Below are positions 51,661 to 61,159 of a stretch of 64,000 nt of DNA, one piece after another. The stretch is from Mycolicibacterium moriokaense (lineage in GTDB: Bacteria > Actinomycetota > Actinomycetes > Mycobacteriales > Mycobacteriaceae). Position 1 is the stretch's first letter. Each line of letters begins with the position of its first letter. Where the stretch lies: NCBI RefSeq assembly GCF_003347205.1, contig NZ_QQBJ01000020.1:57370-121369 (forward strand), read 5' to 3'. The notes below the pieces were generated by a model that saw only the letters and a program-made list of their open reading frames with translations, was not told where the DNA came from and searched no databases. A program made the position numbers and the translations under genes.

Positions 51661-54558
51661 ATGAGCACGCACACCCTGTCTCGGCGCTCGATCCCGGACC
51701 TGATCCGGCGGTATTCGGTGCTCATCGCGGTGTTCTGGCTGGGCCTCGCGGTGCTGACCAACGTTTTCGTGCCGCAGTTGGAGACCGTCGCCGAATCCCA
51801 CAACGTGTCGCTTAGCCCCCAGGACTCGCCGTCACTGCAGGCCGCCAAACGGATCGGCAAGGTCTTCCACGAGTTCGATTCGGACAGCTCGGCGATGATC
51901 GTGCTGGAGGGCGACCAGCCGCTGGGCGCCGAAGCCCACCACTATTACGACGGCTTGATCGCCAAGCTGTCCAAGGACACCAAGCATGTCCAGCACATTC
52001 AGGACTTCTGGGGCGACCCGCTCACCGCGGCCGGCTCACAGAGCGCCGACGGCAAGGCTGCCCTGGTGCAGCTGTACCTGGCAGGCAACCAGGGTGAGTC
52101 GCTGGCCAACGAATCAGTGGACTCGGTGCGCGAGATCGTCAACGACACCCCGCCGCCGCCGGGCATCAAGGCCTACGTCACCGGCGCTGCGCCCCTGGTC
52201 ACCGACCAGTTCGAAGTGGGCCGCCACGGCACCCTGAAGACCACCCTGATCACCATCGGGGTGATCGCGTTGATGCTCTTCTCGTTCTTCCGCCGGCTCA
52301 CCACGGTATTTCTGGTGATCTTCACGGTGATGATCGAGTTGACCGCGTCCCGCGGCGTGGTGGCCGTGCTCGCCAACGCCGGGATCATCGAGTTGTCGAC
52401 GTATTCGACCAACCTGCTGACGCTGTTGGTGATCGCCGCGGGTACGGACTACGCGATCTTCATTCTCGGGCGCTTCCACGAAGTGCGATACGCCGGGCAG
52501 GACCGTGTCACGGCGTTCAACACGATGTATCACGGAACCGCGCACATCATCCTGGGGTCCGGGCTGACGATTGCCGGCGCGGTGCTCTGCCTGACCTTCA
52601 CCCGTCTCCCGTACTTCAACAGTCTGGGCGTCCCCGCCGGCATCGGCGTGCTGGTCGCCGTGGTGGCGGCCTTGACCCTGGCCCCGGCACTGCTGGTGAT
52701 CGGCCGCCACTTCGGCCTGTTCGAGCCTGCCCGCGTGATCAGCACCCGTCGCTGGCGACGTATCGGTACCGCGATCGTGCGCTGGCCGGTACCGATCATG
52801 CTGGTGACGCTGGCCATCGCCGGCATCGGTGTGCTCGCTCTGCCCGGTTACAAGACCAGCTACGACGCCCGCGGCTACATGCCCGCCAGCGCCCCGGCCA
52901 ATGTCGGGTACGCGGCGGCCGAACGCCACTTCTCACAGGCGCGGCTGAACCCCGAGTTGCTGATGATCGAAGCCGACCACGATCTGCGCAACTCCACCGA
53001 CATGATCCTGCTCGAACGCGTCGCCAAGAGCGTGTTCCACACCGACGGAATCGCTCAGGTGCAGTCGATCACCCGGCCGTTGGGCACACCGTTGGACCAC
53101 ACGTCGATACCGTTCCAGATCAGTGCGGGAAGCGCCTCGCAGATCAACAACCTGCCCTTCCAGCAGGACCGCGGGGCGGATCTGCTCAAGCAGGTCGACG
53201 TCATCAACAACTCGATCGACATTCTGCGGCAACAATTCACGCTGCAACAGCAGTCCGGCGAGATCACCGACGAGCAGGCAAAGGCGTTCCAGCAGACCGT
53301 CGCCACGGCCAACGATCTGCGCGACAAGATCGCGAACTTCGATGACTTCTTCCGGCCGTTGCGCAACTACTTCTATTGGGAGCCGCACTGTTTCGACATC
53401 CCGGTCTGCGCGGCACTGCGGTCGTTGTTCGACGCGCTGGACGGTATCGACGCGTTGACCGACCAACTGACCGATGTGTCGGGCAGCATCGCCAAACTCG
53501 ATGCGCTGCAACCGAAGCTGCTGGCCTTGATCCCGCCGCAGATCGACAGCCAGCAGACCAACCGCGATCTGACGCTGACGAACTACGCCACCACCTCGGG
53601 CATCAACGCCCAGACCGAGGCGGCGCTGGAGAACGCGACGGCGCTGGGCCAGGCCTACGACGCGTCGAAGACCGACGACTCGTTCTACCTGCCGCCGGAG
53701 GCGTTCACCAACCCCGAGTTCCAGCGCGGCCTGAAGCTGTTCCTCTCACCGGACGGCAAGGCCGCGCGCATGATCATCACCCACGACGGCGATCCCGCTA
53801 CGCCAGAGGGTATTTCGCATATCGACACCATTCGGCACGCCGCGCAGGAAGCCGTCAAGGGCACGCCGCTGGCCGGCTCGAAGATCTTCATCGCCGGCAC
53901 GGCGGCCACCTACAAGGACATCCAGGACGGCGCCAAGTACGACCTGATGATCGCCGGGATCGCGGCGCTGAGCCTGATTCTGCTGGTGATGATGTTCATC
54001 ACCAGGAGCATCGTCGCCGCGGTCGTCATCGTCGGGACAGTGGCGCTGTCGCTGGGCGCCTCGTTCGGGCTGTCCGTGCTGATCTGGCAGGACATTTTCG
54101 GCATCGAGCTGTTCTGGATCGTGTTGGCACTGGCCGTCATTCTGCTTCTGGCGGTCGGGTCGGACTACAACCTGCTGCTGATCTCCCGGTTCAAGGAGGA
54201 GATCGGCGCCGGCTTGAACACCGGCATCATTCGGGGGATGGGCGGTTCCGGCGCGGTGGTGACCGCGGCGGGGCTGGTGTTCGCGGCCACCATGGCCTCG
54301 TTCATCTTCGCCGACCTGCGTGTGCTCGGACAGATCGGCACCACGATCGCCCTCGGTCTGCTGTTCGACACCCTGATCGTGCGCTCGTTCATGACGCCGT
54401 CCATCGCGGCGATGCTCGGCCGCTGGTTCTGGTGGCCGCTGAAGGTGCGTCAGCGTCCGGTGCCCCAGCCGTTCGGCGCGAGTCAGCAGAGCAAGCGTCA
54501 ACTGGAGCTGTGGGACGACGGCGACCCGGCGGCGCCGCCACCGTCGCCGCGCGGTTAG
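51661..54558 (+). CDS. MmpL family RND transporter
   Basis: A 965-residue RND lipid exporter. TM1 at about 18-40 is followed by a large periplasmic domain, then TM2-6. The proton-relay Asp-Tyr pairs are D263-Y264 (AAGTDYAIF) and D835-Y836 (VGSDYNLL). The second periplasmic domain has a long coiled-coil insertion (about 505-680, e.g. DVINNSIDILRQQFTLQQQ), as in the MmpL4/MmpL5/MmpL10 type. The short cytoplasmic tail is Pro-rich. It exports siderophore-, glycolipid- or drug-like molecules. No mmpS gene is adjacent, and the ribosome-binding site before the ATG at 51661 is weak. The stop overlaps the convergent gene by four bases. Confidence 0.93.
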   Translation: MSTHTLSRRSIPDLIRRYSVLIAVFWLGLAVLTNVFVPQLETVAESHNVSLSPQDSPSLQAAKRIGKVFHEFDSDSSAMIVLEGDQPLGAEAHHYYDGLIAKLSKDTKHVQHIQDFWGDPLTAAGSQSADGKAALVQLYLAGNQGESLANESVDSVREIVNDTPPPPGIKAYVTGAAPLVTDQFEVGRHGTLKTTLITIGVIALMLFSFFRRLTTVFLVIFTVMIELTASRGVVAVLANAGIIELSTYSTNLLTLLVIAAGTDYAIFILGRFHEVRYAGQDRVTAFNTMYHGTAHIILGSGLTIAGAVLCLTFTRLPYFNSLGVPAGIGVLVAVVAALTLAPALLVIGRHFGLFEPARVISTRRWRRIGTAIVRWPVPIMLVTLAIAGIGVLALPGYKTSYDARGYMPASAPANVGYAAAERHFSQARLNPELLMIEADHDLRNSTDMILLERVAKSVFHTDGIAQVQSITRPLGTPLDHTSIPFQISAGSASQINNLPFQQDRGADLLKQVDVINNSIDILRQQFTLQQQSGEITDEQAKAFQQTVATANDLRDKIANFDDFFRPLRNYFYWEPHCFDIPVCAALRSLFDALDGIDALTDQLTDVSGSIAKLDALQPKLLALIPPQIDSQQTNRDLTLTNYATTSGINAQTEAALENATALGQAYDASKTDDSFYLPPEAFTNPEFQRGLKLFLSPDGKAARMIITHDGDPATPEGISHIDTIRHAAQEAVKGTPLAGSKIFIAGTAATYKDIQDGAKYDLMIAGIAALSLILLVMMFITRSIVAAVVIVGTVALSLGASFGLSVLIWQDIFGIELFWIVLALAVILLLAVGSDYNLLLISRFKEEIGAGLNTGIIRGMGGSGAVVTAAGLVFAATMASFIFADLRVLGQIGTTIALGLLFDTLIVRSFMTPSIAAMLGRWFWWPLKVRQRPVPQPFGASQQSKRQLELWDDGDPAAPPPSPRG

Positions 54559-55046
54559 GCCGTCGCGAACTCGCGGGCCGGCTCGGGCGTCGGCTCCCGC
54601 GTCGCCTCGGGCGTCACGGGGATGTTCCCCAGCTTGCCCTTGAGCCCCGCGACGCGGCGCAACTGACCGGCGATGTTCATCGAGGTCAACATCGGGATAC
54701 CGCCGATGAATGTGCGGAACGACGGGTGCCCACCGTCCAGATGCAGCATGAACAGGCATCCGACCACGTAGAAGAAGCCGATGGTGAACAGCGCAGCGGG
54801 CATCGCGTAGGCCAGCGGCGAGCGCGCGTCGGCGACCAGTTCGCTCGCGTACTCGAACTCATCCCGTGACAGCGGCTCACGCTTGCGCACCTTGGCCAGC
54901 ACGGCCTTGTGCGCACCGATCTGTTCACCGAGCGGATGCGAGGTCCGCCGCTCCAGTCGGCTGATGTAGACGAACACGCAGGTGGCGAAGAAGATCTCCA
55001 TCGCGCCGGCGAAAATCGTGAGATCGCCCCATGGACCAAGGTTCAC
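54555..55046 (-). CDS. Integral membrane protein, unknown
   Basis: A 163-residue protein with three hydrophobic segments: GDLTIFAGAMEIFFATCVFVY, AMPAALFTIGFFYVVGCLF and PMLTSMNIAGQL (weaker). A cytoplasmic loop with EFEYASELVADARSP lies between the first two. The GTG at 55046 (VNLGPWGDL) is used because the longer reading has no family-like or hydrophobic content. It overlaps the stop of mmpL by four bases in convergent orientation, so no operon is implied. I do not recognise the family. Confidence 0.7.
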   Translation of the reverse strand: MNLGPWGDLTIFAGAMEIFFATCVFVYISRLERRTSHPLGEQIGAHKAVLAKVRKREPLSRDEFEYASELVADARSPLAYAMPAALFTIGFFYVVGCLFMLHLDGGHPSFRTFIGGIPMLTSMNIAGQLRRVAGLKGKLGNIPVTPEATREPTPEPAREFATA

Positions 55047-55074
55047 GCTGAAAAGGTTACCTGATCTAAGTGAT

Positions 55075-55746
55075 TCAGGCCGTCGCGCGTCCGACCACCA
55101 GCGGATGGACGATCGCGGGCATCCCACGCCACACGCTGTCGTCGGCGTCGACGGTGAACCCGCAGGCGCGCATCAGGTCGAGCGTCGCGCGGTTGCACCA
55201 ACACCCGCCCGCGAAAGCGCGCCACGGTCGGTGAAAGGCGTCCTGGCAGACGGCGAGGAACCGAGACGTCGCACGCACATGCTCGATGAACAGCAACTGC
55301 CCGCCCGGGCGCAGGACGCGCGCGATTTCGCGCAACGCGGCCTCGGGGTCGTCGACGGTGCACAGTACGAGTGTCGACACCACGGTGTCGACGGACGCGT
55401 CGGCCACCGGGAGCCGCGAAGCGGGCGCGTCGACGATGCGTGCCGGGCAGTCATGCCGACCCAGCCGGCGACCGAGTTTGCGGCGCATGCCGGGTTCGGG
55501 CTCGGTGAGCAGCACTTCGTCGACTTCGCCGGTGTAGTGGGCGACGTTGAGCCCGGTGCCGGCACCGATCTCGACGACACGCCCCTTTGCCTGTGCCAAC
55601 AGCGCGCGTCGCCGACGGCGCATGCCCACGGTCTCGCCGAGCCAGACGAAGGGGTCGTACAGCACGGCCATGATCCGCAACCACGCGGCGTATGCCGTCG
55701 TGACGGGTGGCGCGCTGCGCGATTGGGCAGGGGCGATCTCGGTCAT
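55075..55746 (-). CDS. Class I SAM-dependent methyltransferase
   Basis: A 223-residue methyltransferase. Motif I is VVEIGAGTGLNVAHY (about 57-71); the acidic strand-2 end is in LLTEPEPGM. Motif II/III are VDTVVSTLVLCTVDDPEAAL and LRPGGQLLFIEHV. The protein has the same order as the UbiE/phospholipid-methyltransferase branch, and the HRPWRAFAGGCWCNRATLDL segment with two Cys is distinctive of the mycobacterial METTL7-like group. The acceptor is unknown. It is 28 bp from the membrane protein gene on the same strand and likely co-transcribed with it. Confidence 0.88.
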   Translation of the reverse strand: MTEIAPAQSRSAPPVTTAYAAWLRIMAVLYDPFVWLGETVGMRRRRRALLAQAKGRVVEIGAGTGLNVAHYTGEVDEVLLTEPEPGMRRKLGRRLGRHDCPARIVDAPASRLPVADASVDTVVSTLVLCTVDDPEAALREIARVLRPGGQLLFIEHVRATSRFLAVCQDAFHRPWRAFAGGCWCNRATLDLMRACGFTVDADDSVWRGMPAIVHPLVVGRATA

Positions 55747-55821
55747 GGCGTGAACCTACGAGGCCACGAGGCAACCGCGCATCGCCCGACGCGGCCATCT
55801 TCGCTCGATGGCCGCTTTCGG

Positions 55822-56865
55822 CTACAACAATCCCAGGCGCGCAGCCTCGGCGACGGCGGCGGTCCGCGACGGGCTGGCGAGCTTGTGCCGGATGTTCGCG
55901 ATGTGCCGGTGCACGGTGTGCGGGCTCAGCACCAGCTGCTGGGCGATCTCGCGGTCGTTGAGACCCTGCGCGACGCAGGCCAGGACCTCGCGCTCGCGAC
56001 TGGACAGGGGAGTCTGCCCGCCCACCTCGTCATCGGTCGGTGGCGGCTGCTGGTCCACCAGCCCCCGCCGGCACGCGCGACCGACGGACTCGATGTCGCC
56101 GTGCCACGGGAAGTGCGAACTACCTTGCAGCGGAACAAGAGTGGCGCCGGGGATGGCGGCGGCCACATCGCGCCCCATCGCGTAAGGCACGGCTCGGTCG
56201 TCACGACGATGCACCACCGTGGTGGGAGCGCGAACGAGGGGAAGCACGTCGCGCACGTCGAGGCGATAGACCAGTTGCAGCAGGGCCGCGGCGATCTCCG
56301 CGGTGGCCGACTCGCGTTGCACCCGGACAAAGCGCTCCTGCTCCGCGGCGTCCACCTCCTCCAAGAAGATGTCAGCGAGCAGGCGCGAGCCGAGTCCCCA
56401 GTGGGCTTGCACCGCAGCCACGATCGCGTCGGCCACGCCGGGCGGGGTCAACGCATCACCGTATGGGTAGGAGCCGTAGAGCACGAGGCGCTCGACGCGC
56501 TCTGGACACGCCGCCGCGAACGCGACGGCGGTGCAACTGCCCGATGAGCCACCGATCAGGGACACCCGGTCCAATTCGAGGGCGTCGACGAGCGCGCGCA
56601 GGGTCGCGACCTCGCCGTCGAGCGTCAGATCCGAGTCGTGCACCGCGCGATCGGACATGCCGACGCCGAGTCGGTCGTAGCGAATCAGGGTGTGCCCGCG
56701 CGCGACACCGTCCCAGAACCGCCGCACCGCGGGGCTCTGCCAGTCGAGTTCGAGGTGGCTGACCCACCACGCGGGCGCGACCAGCGGCGGACCGTCACCG
56801 CGCACCTCGTATGCCACCCGGCGGGCGCCGACGGGCAGGAAGCGGATCTCGGATTTGTCAGACAT
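55822..56865 (-). CDS. Alpha/beta hydrolase - LuxR HTH fusion
   Basis: A 347-residue regulator. Residues about 1-255 form an alpha/beta hydrolase (LIRYDRLGVGMSDRAV, nucleophile elbow LIGGSSGSCTAV with Ser, VVHRRDDRAVPYAMGR and a final His in GSSHFPWHGD). Residues about 280-345 form a LuxR/GerE HTH: LSSREREVLACVAQGLNDREIAQQLVLSP (in two parts) and TVHRHIANIRHKL. The hydrolase domain probably senses a small ligand and controls DNA binding. It is not a full STAND LuxR. The ATG at 56865 is the first start. It is downstream of the hydratase gene by 51 bp. Confidence 0.88.
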   Translation of the reverse strand: MSDKSEIRFLPVGARRVAYEVRGDGPPLVAPAWWVSHLELDWQSPAVRRFWDGVARGHTLIRYDRLGVGMSDRAVHDSDLTLDGEVATLRALVDALELDRVSLIGGSSGSCTAVAFAAACPERVERLVLYGSYPYGDALTPPGVADAIVAAVQAHWGLGSRLLADIFLEEVDAAEQERFVRVQRESATAEIAAALLQLVYRLDVRDVLPLVRAPTTVVHRRDDRAVPYAMGRDVAAAIPGATLVPLQGSSHFPWHGDIESVGRACRRGLVDQQPPPTDDEVGGQTPLSSREREVLACVAQGLNDREIAQQLVLSPHTVHRHIANIRHKLASPSRTAAVAEAARLGLL

Positions 56866-56916
56866 CTCCTCGAGAGCCTACGACGGCCCGAGCGGCGCGA
56901 CGGCTCGTCGGCCGGT

Positions 56917-57936
56917 TCAGCGGAAGCGGACGTTCAGCGTGGCCAGGCCGAAGATCTTCTTGCCGTCGGACTTGGCCGCGACGAGGACGACGCCGGAGCG
57001 CGTTTCAGGGTCCAGCGACTTGACCCGGCCGCTGAACTCGATGTCGCACCCCTCGCCGGCCGACACGATCGCCGGCGCGGACAGCCGTACCGCGTAGCGC
57101 GTGACCGCCCCCGGGTCGCCGGTCCATGACGAGGCGAACCCGGCGCCCAGCCCCATGGTCAGCATGCCGTGGGCGATCACGTCGGGCAGGCCGGCCAGCT
57201 TGGCGATGTCCTCGTCCCAGTGGATCGGGTTGGCGTCACCGGCCACCCCGGAATAGTTGACCAGGTCGCCGCGTGACAGCCGGGTGTGATGCACGGCCAA
57301 CTCATCGCCGACCTTGACGTCGTCGAAGTTCGGCGTCCCCGGCGCGCGGTCGGTAGCGGCGAAACGAACCTCGCCCGGCGGCCGCACCGTCTTCTGGTAC
57401 TCCGATTCGCCGACCCCGAAGATGTCGACGTCGTGCATCATCTTGTACTGCACGGCCGACTTGATGGCGGGGTCGACGTCCTCGGTGGTGAGGCCGACGA
57501 CAGTGGTGTGCAGGGTGTGCACCCGCTCGCCTGCCGTGTCGGTGAAGGTGTTGGTGACGGTGATCAGGTCACGGCCCGCGATCCGGCGCACCGACGTCAG
57601 TTCGACGTCGACGTGCAGTTCGTCGCCGGCGACGATCGGGCGGTGCTGCTCGAAGACCTCTTCGGTCTGCATGTAGGTGTCGTAGCCGACGACCACCTGC
57701 TCGAACATCCGGCGATTGCAGGTCATGCCCGGGGTCGAGGTGAACGTCATCGGGGCGATCAGGTCCGGGTAGCCGAGGTCCGCGGCGGCGGCTGTGTCCC
57801 AGTGCGCCGGGTGGTAGTCCTGCACGGCGCGGGCGTACTCGCGCAGCTTCTCGCGGCCGACGAGGTAGGTGCCGTCCATCTGGTAGTAGTGGCCGACCCG
57901 CGACTCGAGCGTCGATGTTTCTGCTGCAGCGGTCAT
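56917..57936 (-). CDS. Fused MaoC-type hydratase/dehydratase
   Basis: A 339-residue protein of two hot-dog domains. The N-terminal one resembles HadA (VGREKLREYARAVQDYHPAHW, DLIAPMTFTSTPG). The C-terminal one carries the hydratase-2 motif YSGVAGDANPIHWDEDIAK, then GLPDVIAHGMLTMGLGAGFA, with the catalytic Asp and His. Such fusions act as (R)-3-hydroxyacyl thioester hydratase or dehydratase. The M. tuberculosis counterparts are separate HadA/HadB subunits or the fused HtdX/HtdY type. The ATG at 57936 begins MTAAAETST. It diverges from the GH6 gene across 148 bp. A role in acyl-chain metabolism is likely, the exact chain unknown. Confidence 0.88.
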   Translation of the reverse strand: MTAAAETSTLESRVGHYYQMDGTYLVGREKLREYARAVQDYHPAHWDTAAAADLGYPDLIAPMTFTSTPGMTCNRRMFEQVVVGYDTYMQTEEVFEQHRPIVAGDELHVDVELTSVRRIAGRDLITVTNTFTDTAGERVHTLHTTVVGLTTEDVDPAIKSAVQYKMMHDVDIFGVGESEYQKTVRPPGEVRFAATDRAPGTPNFDDVKVGDELAVHHTRLSRGDLVNYSGVAGDANPIHWDEDIAKLAGLPDVIAHGMLTMGLGAGFASSWTGDPGAVTRYAVRLSAPAIVSAGEGCDIEFSGRVKSLDPETRSGVVLVAAKSDGKKIFGLATLNVRFR

Positions 57937-58084
57937 GTGTGTGCTCAACTCTTCCGCCGGCTGTTCACTAGAGGCCGACGGATTGACCCTAGCCTGCGGC
58001 CGATCGCGGCCGTTCTCGTGAGTCAGGCCAGCGCCTGTCGCCTGAAATTGGCGCTTGCCGCCGGACCGCACTAGTTTTCCTTCG

Positions 58085-59077
58085 GTGACGTCCTCCGCTG
58101 CTGGTCCGATCGCCCGATACATCACCTCGTTTCTGACGGTTGCGGCCGTCGTCGGTCTGGTGCTGTCCGCCGGCCCGACACCCGCGGCGCCGACGGTGCG
58201 CCTGGTCGACGATGCGAACCCGTTGGCGGGCCAGCCGCTCTACGTGGACCCCAACTCGGCTGCCATGCGCGCCTCGAGCGCCAACCCGGACAGTCCCCAG
58301 CTGGCCGCCATCGCCAATACGCCGCAGGCGTACTGGATCGACCAGGCGGTGCCCGCCGCCGCCGTGGCGAAGTACATCGACGGCGCGCGTGCAGCGGGCG
58401 CGATGCCGATGCTGGCGCTGTACGCACTTCCGCACCGCGACTGCGGAAGCTACGCGGCCGGTGGATTCGGGTCGGGCGCCGCCTACCGGCAGTGGATCGA
58501 CGGCGTCGCGGCCCAGGTTGGCGACGGGCCCGCGACGCTCATCCTCGAGCCCGACGCGCTCGCGATGGCCGACTGCCTGTCCGCCGACCAGCGCCAGGAA
58601 CGCTTCGACCTGATGAGCTACGCCGTCGACACTCTGACCCGCGACCCCGCCGCCGCGGTGTACATCGACGGAGGGCATTCGCGCTGGTTGAGCGCCGAGG
58701 ACATGGCGGCCCGGCTCAACCAGGTCGGCATCGCGAAGGCCCGCGGCTTCAGCCTCAACACCTCGAACTTCTTCACCACCGACGAGGAGATCGGCTACGG
58801 GGATGCCATCTCGGGCATGACGAACGGCGCGCACTACGTGATCGACACCTCGCGCAACGGGGCGGGCCCCGCCGACGGCGAGCTGTACTGGTGCAACCCG
58901 AGCGGACGGGCCCTCGGTGCCGCACCGACGACCGACACCGGCAACGGCAACGTCGACGCGTTCCTGTGGGTCAAGCGTCCGGGCGACTCCGACGGATCCT
59001 GCGGACGCGGCGATCCCGGGCCGGGCAACTTCATGAAGTCCGCCGCCATCGAGCTGGCCAGCAACGCCGGGCACTAG
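58085..59077 (+). CDS. celA1: GH6 endoglucanase/cellulase
   Basis: A 330-residue secreted glycoside hydrolase family 6 enzyme cutting beta-1,4-glucan. A signal peptide with hydrophobic YITSFLTVAAVVGLVLSAG leads to cleavage near PAAP. The GH6 core has YVDPNSAA, PQAYWIDQAVP, LALYALPHRDCGSYAAGG (catalytic Asp) and the acid LILEPDALAMADC, with the late LWVKRPGDSDGSCGRGDPGP. GTG 58085 is preferred to one ten codons upstream. It corresponds to Rv0062 celA1. It has no carbohydrate-binding module. It diverges from the hydratase gene. Confidence 0.93.
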   Translation: MTSSAAGPIARYITSFLTVAAVVGLVLSAGPTPAAPTVRLVDDANPLAGQPLYVDPNSAAMRASSANPDSPQLAAIANTPQAYWIDQAVPAAAVAKYIDGARAAGAMPMLALYALPHRDCGSYAAGGFGSGAAYRQWIDGVAAQVGDGPATLILEPDALAMADCLSADQRQERFDLMSYAVDTLTRDPAAAVYIDGGHSRWLSAEDMAARLNQVGIAKARGFSLNTSNFFTTDEEIGYGDAISGMTNGAHYVIDTSRNGAGPADGELYWCNPSGRALGAAPTTDTGNGNVDAFLWVKRPGDSDGSCGRGDPGPGNFMKSAAIELASNAGH

Positions 59078-59135
59078 ACACCCCGTCGCATCGCGGCGCG
59101 CGTGAGCGGGCGACGCCGTGGGTACCTGGCCGTGA

Positions 59136-59828
59136 ATGACCGTCATCGTTGTTCTCGTCGTGTCCGGAGCGCTCATCGCGGGAGCCGCGTGGGGCATCTA
59201 CGGGCGGCTGCCCGAGAAGTTGGAGGGCTTCGTCGTCGCCGTGGCCGGCGGCGCGCTGATCATCTCCGTGGTCCTGGAACTGGTCGAGCCTGCCACCAAG
59301 GACGCCGCCGTCTGGCTGGTGAGCGCGGTGGTGTTCGCCGGGGCCGCGGTCTTCTCGATCCTGGACTTCTACGTCAAGAAGAAGTGGGGATCCGGCAGCG
59401 GCGGTGGGCTGTTGGCCGCGATCACCCTGGACGGCATCCCGGAGAACCTGGCGCTGGGCGTGGCGCTCATCGGCGCGGGGCCGCTACAGGTGGCCGCCCT
59501 GTCGGGATCGATCTTCCTGTCGAACCTGCCCGAGGCGGCAGGCGGCGCCAAGGAGATGTCGCGGGGAGGGCAGTCCGACGGCAAGGTGTTCGCGTTGTGG
59601 ACCGCCACCGCGGTGCTGCTGTCCGCCGCGGCCCTGATCGGCAACTTCTTCCTGGCGGGAGTGCCGTCGGCGGCGTTGGCCTTGGTCAAGTGTTTCGCGG
59701 GTGGCGCGGTGGTGGCCTCACTGGCCACCGAGGTGTTTCCCAAAGCGTTCAAGGAGGAGTCCTACACGACCGGCGTGGCCGCGGCGTTGGGCCTCGTCAT
59801 GGCACTCGGCCTGGACCACTTGAGCTGA
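59136..59828 (+). CDS. ZIP family metal transporter
   Basis: A 230-residue membrane protein with about eight helices and the ZIP motifs: ITLDGIPENLALGVALIG (His of the usual H-x-x-x-E is replaced; Asn-Leu-Ala-Leu-Gly kept) and IFLSNLPEAAGG with the second conserved Pro-Glu. A short His-poor cytoplasmic loop MSRGGQSDGKV separates helices 5 and 6. Zn, Fe or Mn uptake is likely, but loss of His in both motifs could alter metal choice. The ATG at 59136 is used. It stands alone between the cellulase and DUF2235 genes. Confidence 0.85.
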   Translation: MTVIVVLVVSGALIAGAAWGIYGRLPEKLEGFVVAVAGGALIISVVLELVEPATKDAAVWLVSAVVFAGAAVFSILDFYVKKKWGSGSGGGLLAAITLDGIPENLALGVALIGAGPLQVAALSGSIFLSNLPEAAGGAKEMSRGGQSDGKVFALWTATAVLLSAAALIGNFFLAGVPSAALALVKCFAGGAVVASLATEVFPKAFKEESYTTGVAAALGLVMALGLDHLS

Positions 59829-59930
59829 TCCCCGGCGCTGTCGCCGATTGCCGAGTCAGGTAGCTCACTACTCGTGCCCGGTGCCGGCTTCGGCGTGACG
59901 ATCGACATGGATCGCGCGGAAGGAGTCGAC

Positions 59931-61040
59931 ATGTCGAAACGCCTGGTGCTGTGTTGCGACGGCACATGGAACAGTCCCGACCAGCAGGCCCCGACGAACG
60001 TCACGAAAATCGCACTGGCCGTGGCCCCGTTCGATTCGACGGGTCGCGAGCAGCGGACGTTCTATCACCGTGGCGTCGGCACCGACAAGTGGGAACGCTT
60101 CCGCGGCGGCGCTTTCGGCGTTGGCCTGTCGCGAAACGTCCGCGACGCCTACCGCTTCCTGGTGCAGAACTACGACCCCGGCGACGAGTTGTACCTGTTC
60201 GGCTTCAGCCGCGGCGCCTACACCGCCCGCAGCACGGCGGGCTTCGTCCGCAACTGTGGAATCCTGCGGCGAGAACAGGCCGACCGGGTAGACGAGGCGT
60301 ATGAGCTCTACCGCGACAAGTCCAGCAAGACGCACCCGCGCGGCACCGAGGCGACACTGTTTCGGCGCTCCTATTCGCACGAGACCCGGATCCGGTTCAT
60401 CGGCGTCTGGGACACGGTGGGCGCGTTGGGTATTCCGGTGGACGGTGCACTGGCCAAACTGATCAACCAGCGGTGGGAATTTCACGACACGAAACTCAGC
60501 GGCACCGTCGACGCGGCCTATCAGGCGCTGGCCATCGACGAGAAGCGCGGACCGTTTCGCCCAACGCTCTGGGAGCCGCAGCCGGTGGCCTCGCCCGGCC
60601 AGACCGTCGAGCAGGTCTGGTTCGCCGGCGTGCACTCCGACGTCGGCGGCGGCTATCCCGACCATGAGATCAGCGACATCCCGCTGCTGTGGATGGTCGA
60701 TCGCGCCCGCAGAGCCGGGTTGAGCTTCTACGAGCAGGCGTTCTCGCAAGCCGAGGCGGCGCTGCCCACGTCGGCCGACGACGCGTGCGCGCTGACCGCG
60801 GTGTCCGCTGACGCGCTGGGCCGCATCCATGACACCCGCACCGGGCTGTACAAGCGGATTCGGGCGTTCAACCGAACGCTCGGCACCACCGACGAGGCGC
60901 ACGAGTACGTCGCATCCACCGCGGTGGAGCGCCTCGAGGGCCGGTCGGACTATTCGCCCGACAACCTTGCCGCCTATCTCTCGGGCCGTCCCCATGTGAT
61001 GCCCGCCGACGCGGGCACCCGCCACAGGGTGCACGCTTAG
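59931..61040 (+). CDS. DUF2235 alpha/beta hydrolase (Tle1-like fold)
   Basis: A 369-residue alpha/beta hydrolase of the DUF2235 family, the fold of type VI phospholipase effector Tle1. RLVLCCDGTWNS starts the sheet; the nucleophile Ser is in LFGFSRGAYTARS; the acid Asp in IGVWDTVGALG; the His in FAGVHSDVGGGYPD. ATG 59931 follows an AAGGAG ribosome-binding site at 59920-59925, and a longer in-frame GTG-led reading is rejected. No secretion signal or type VI genes are near, so it probably acts inside on phospholipid or another ester. Its native role is unknown. Confidence 0.85.
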   Translation: MSKRLVLCCDGTWNSPDQQAPTNVTKIALAVAPFDSTGREQRTFYHRGVGTDKWERFRGGAFGVGLSRNVRDAYRFLVQNYDPGDELYLFGFSRGAYTARSTAGFVRNCGILRREQADRVDEAYELYRDKSSKTHPRGTEATLFRRSYSHETRIRFIGVWDTVGALGIPVDGALAKLINQRWEFHDTKLSGTVDAAYQALAIDEKRGPFRPTLWEPQPVASPGQTVEQVWFAGVHSDVGGGYPDHEISDIPLLWMVDRARRAGLSFYEQAFSQAEAALPTSADDACALTAVSADALGRIHDTRTGLYKRIRAFNRTLGTTDEAHEYVASTAVERLEGRSDYSPDNLAAYLSGRPHVMPADAGTRHRVHA

Positions 61041-61159
61041 GGACGTCGCGCGACATCGGCCGACGGCGGTTACTGTGGCCGTGTCATCGCGCGCGGCTCA
61101 GAAAGGACTGCCGTCACGACATGTGGTGACGGCGTCCTTCGATGAAAGCGGTGTGTCTG

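Noticed and set aside
51661-54558. MmpL3 assignment
   Set aside because: The coiled-coil insertion in the second periplasmic domain and the short cytoplasmic tail are of the MmpL4/5/10 type; MmpL3 has a long C-terminal cytoplasmic domain.
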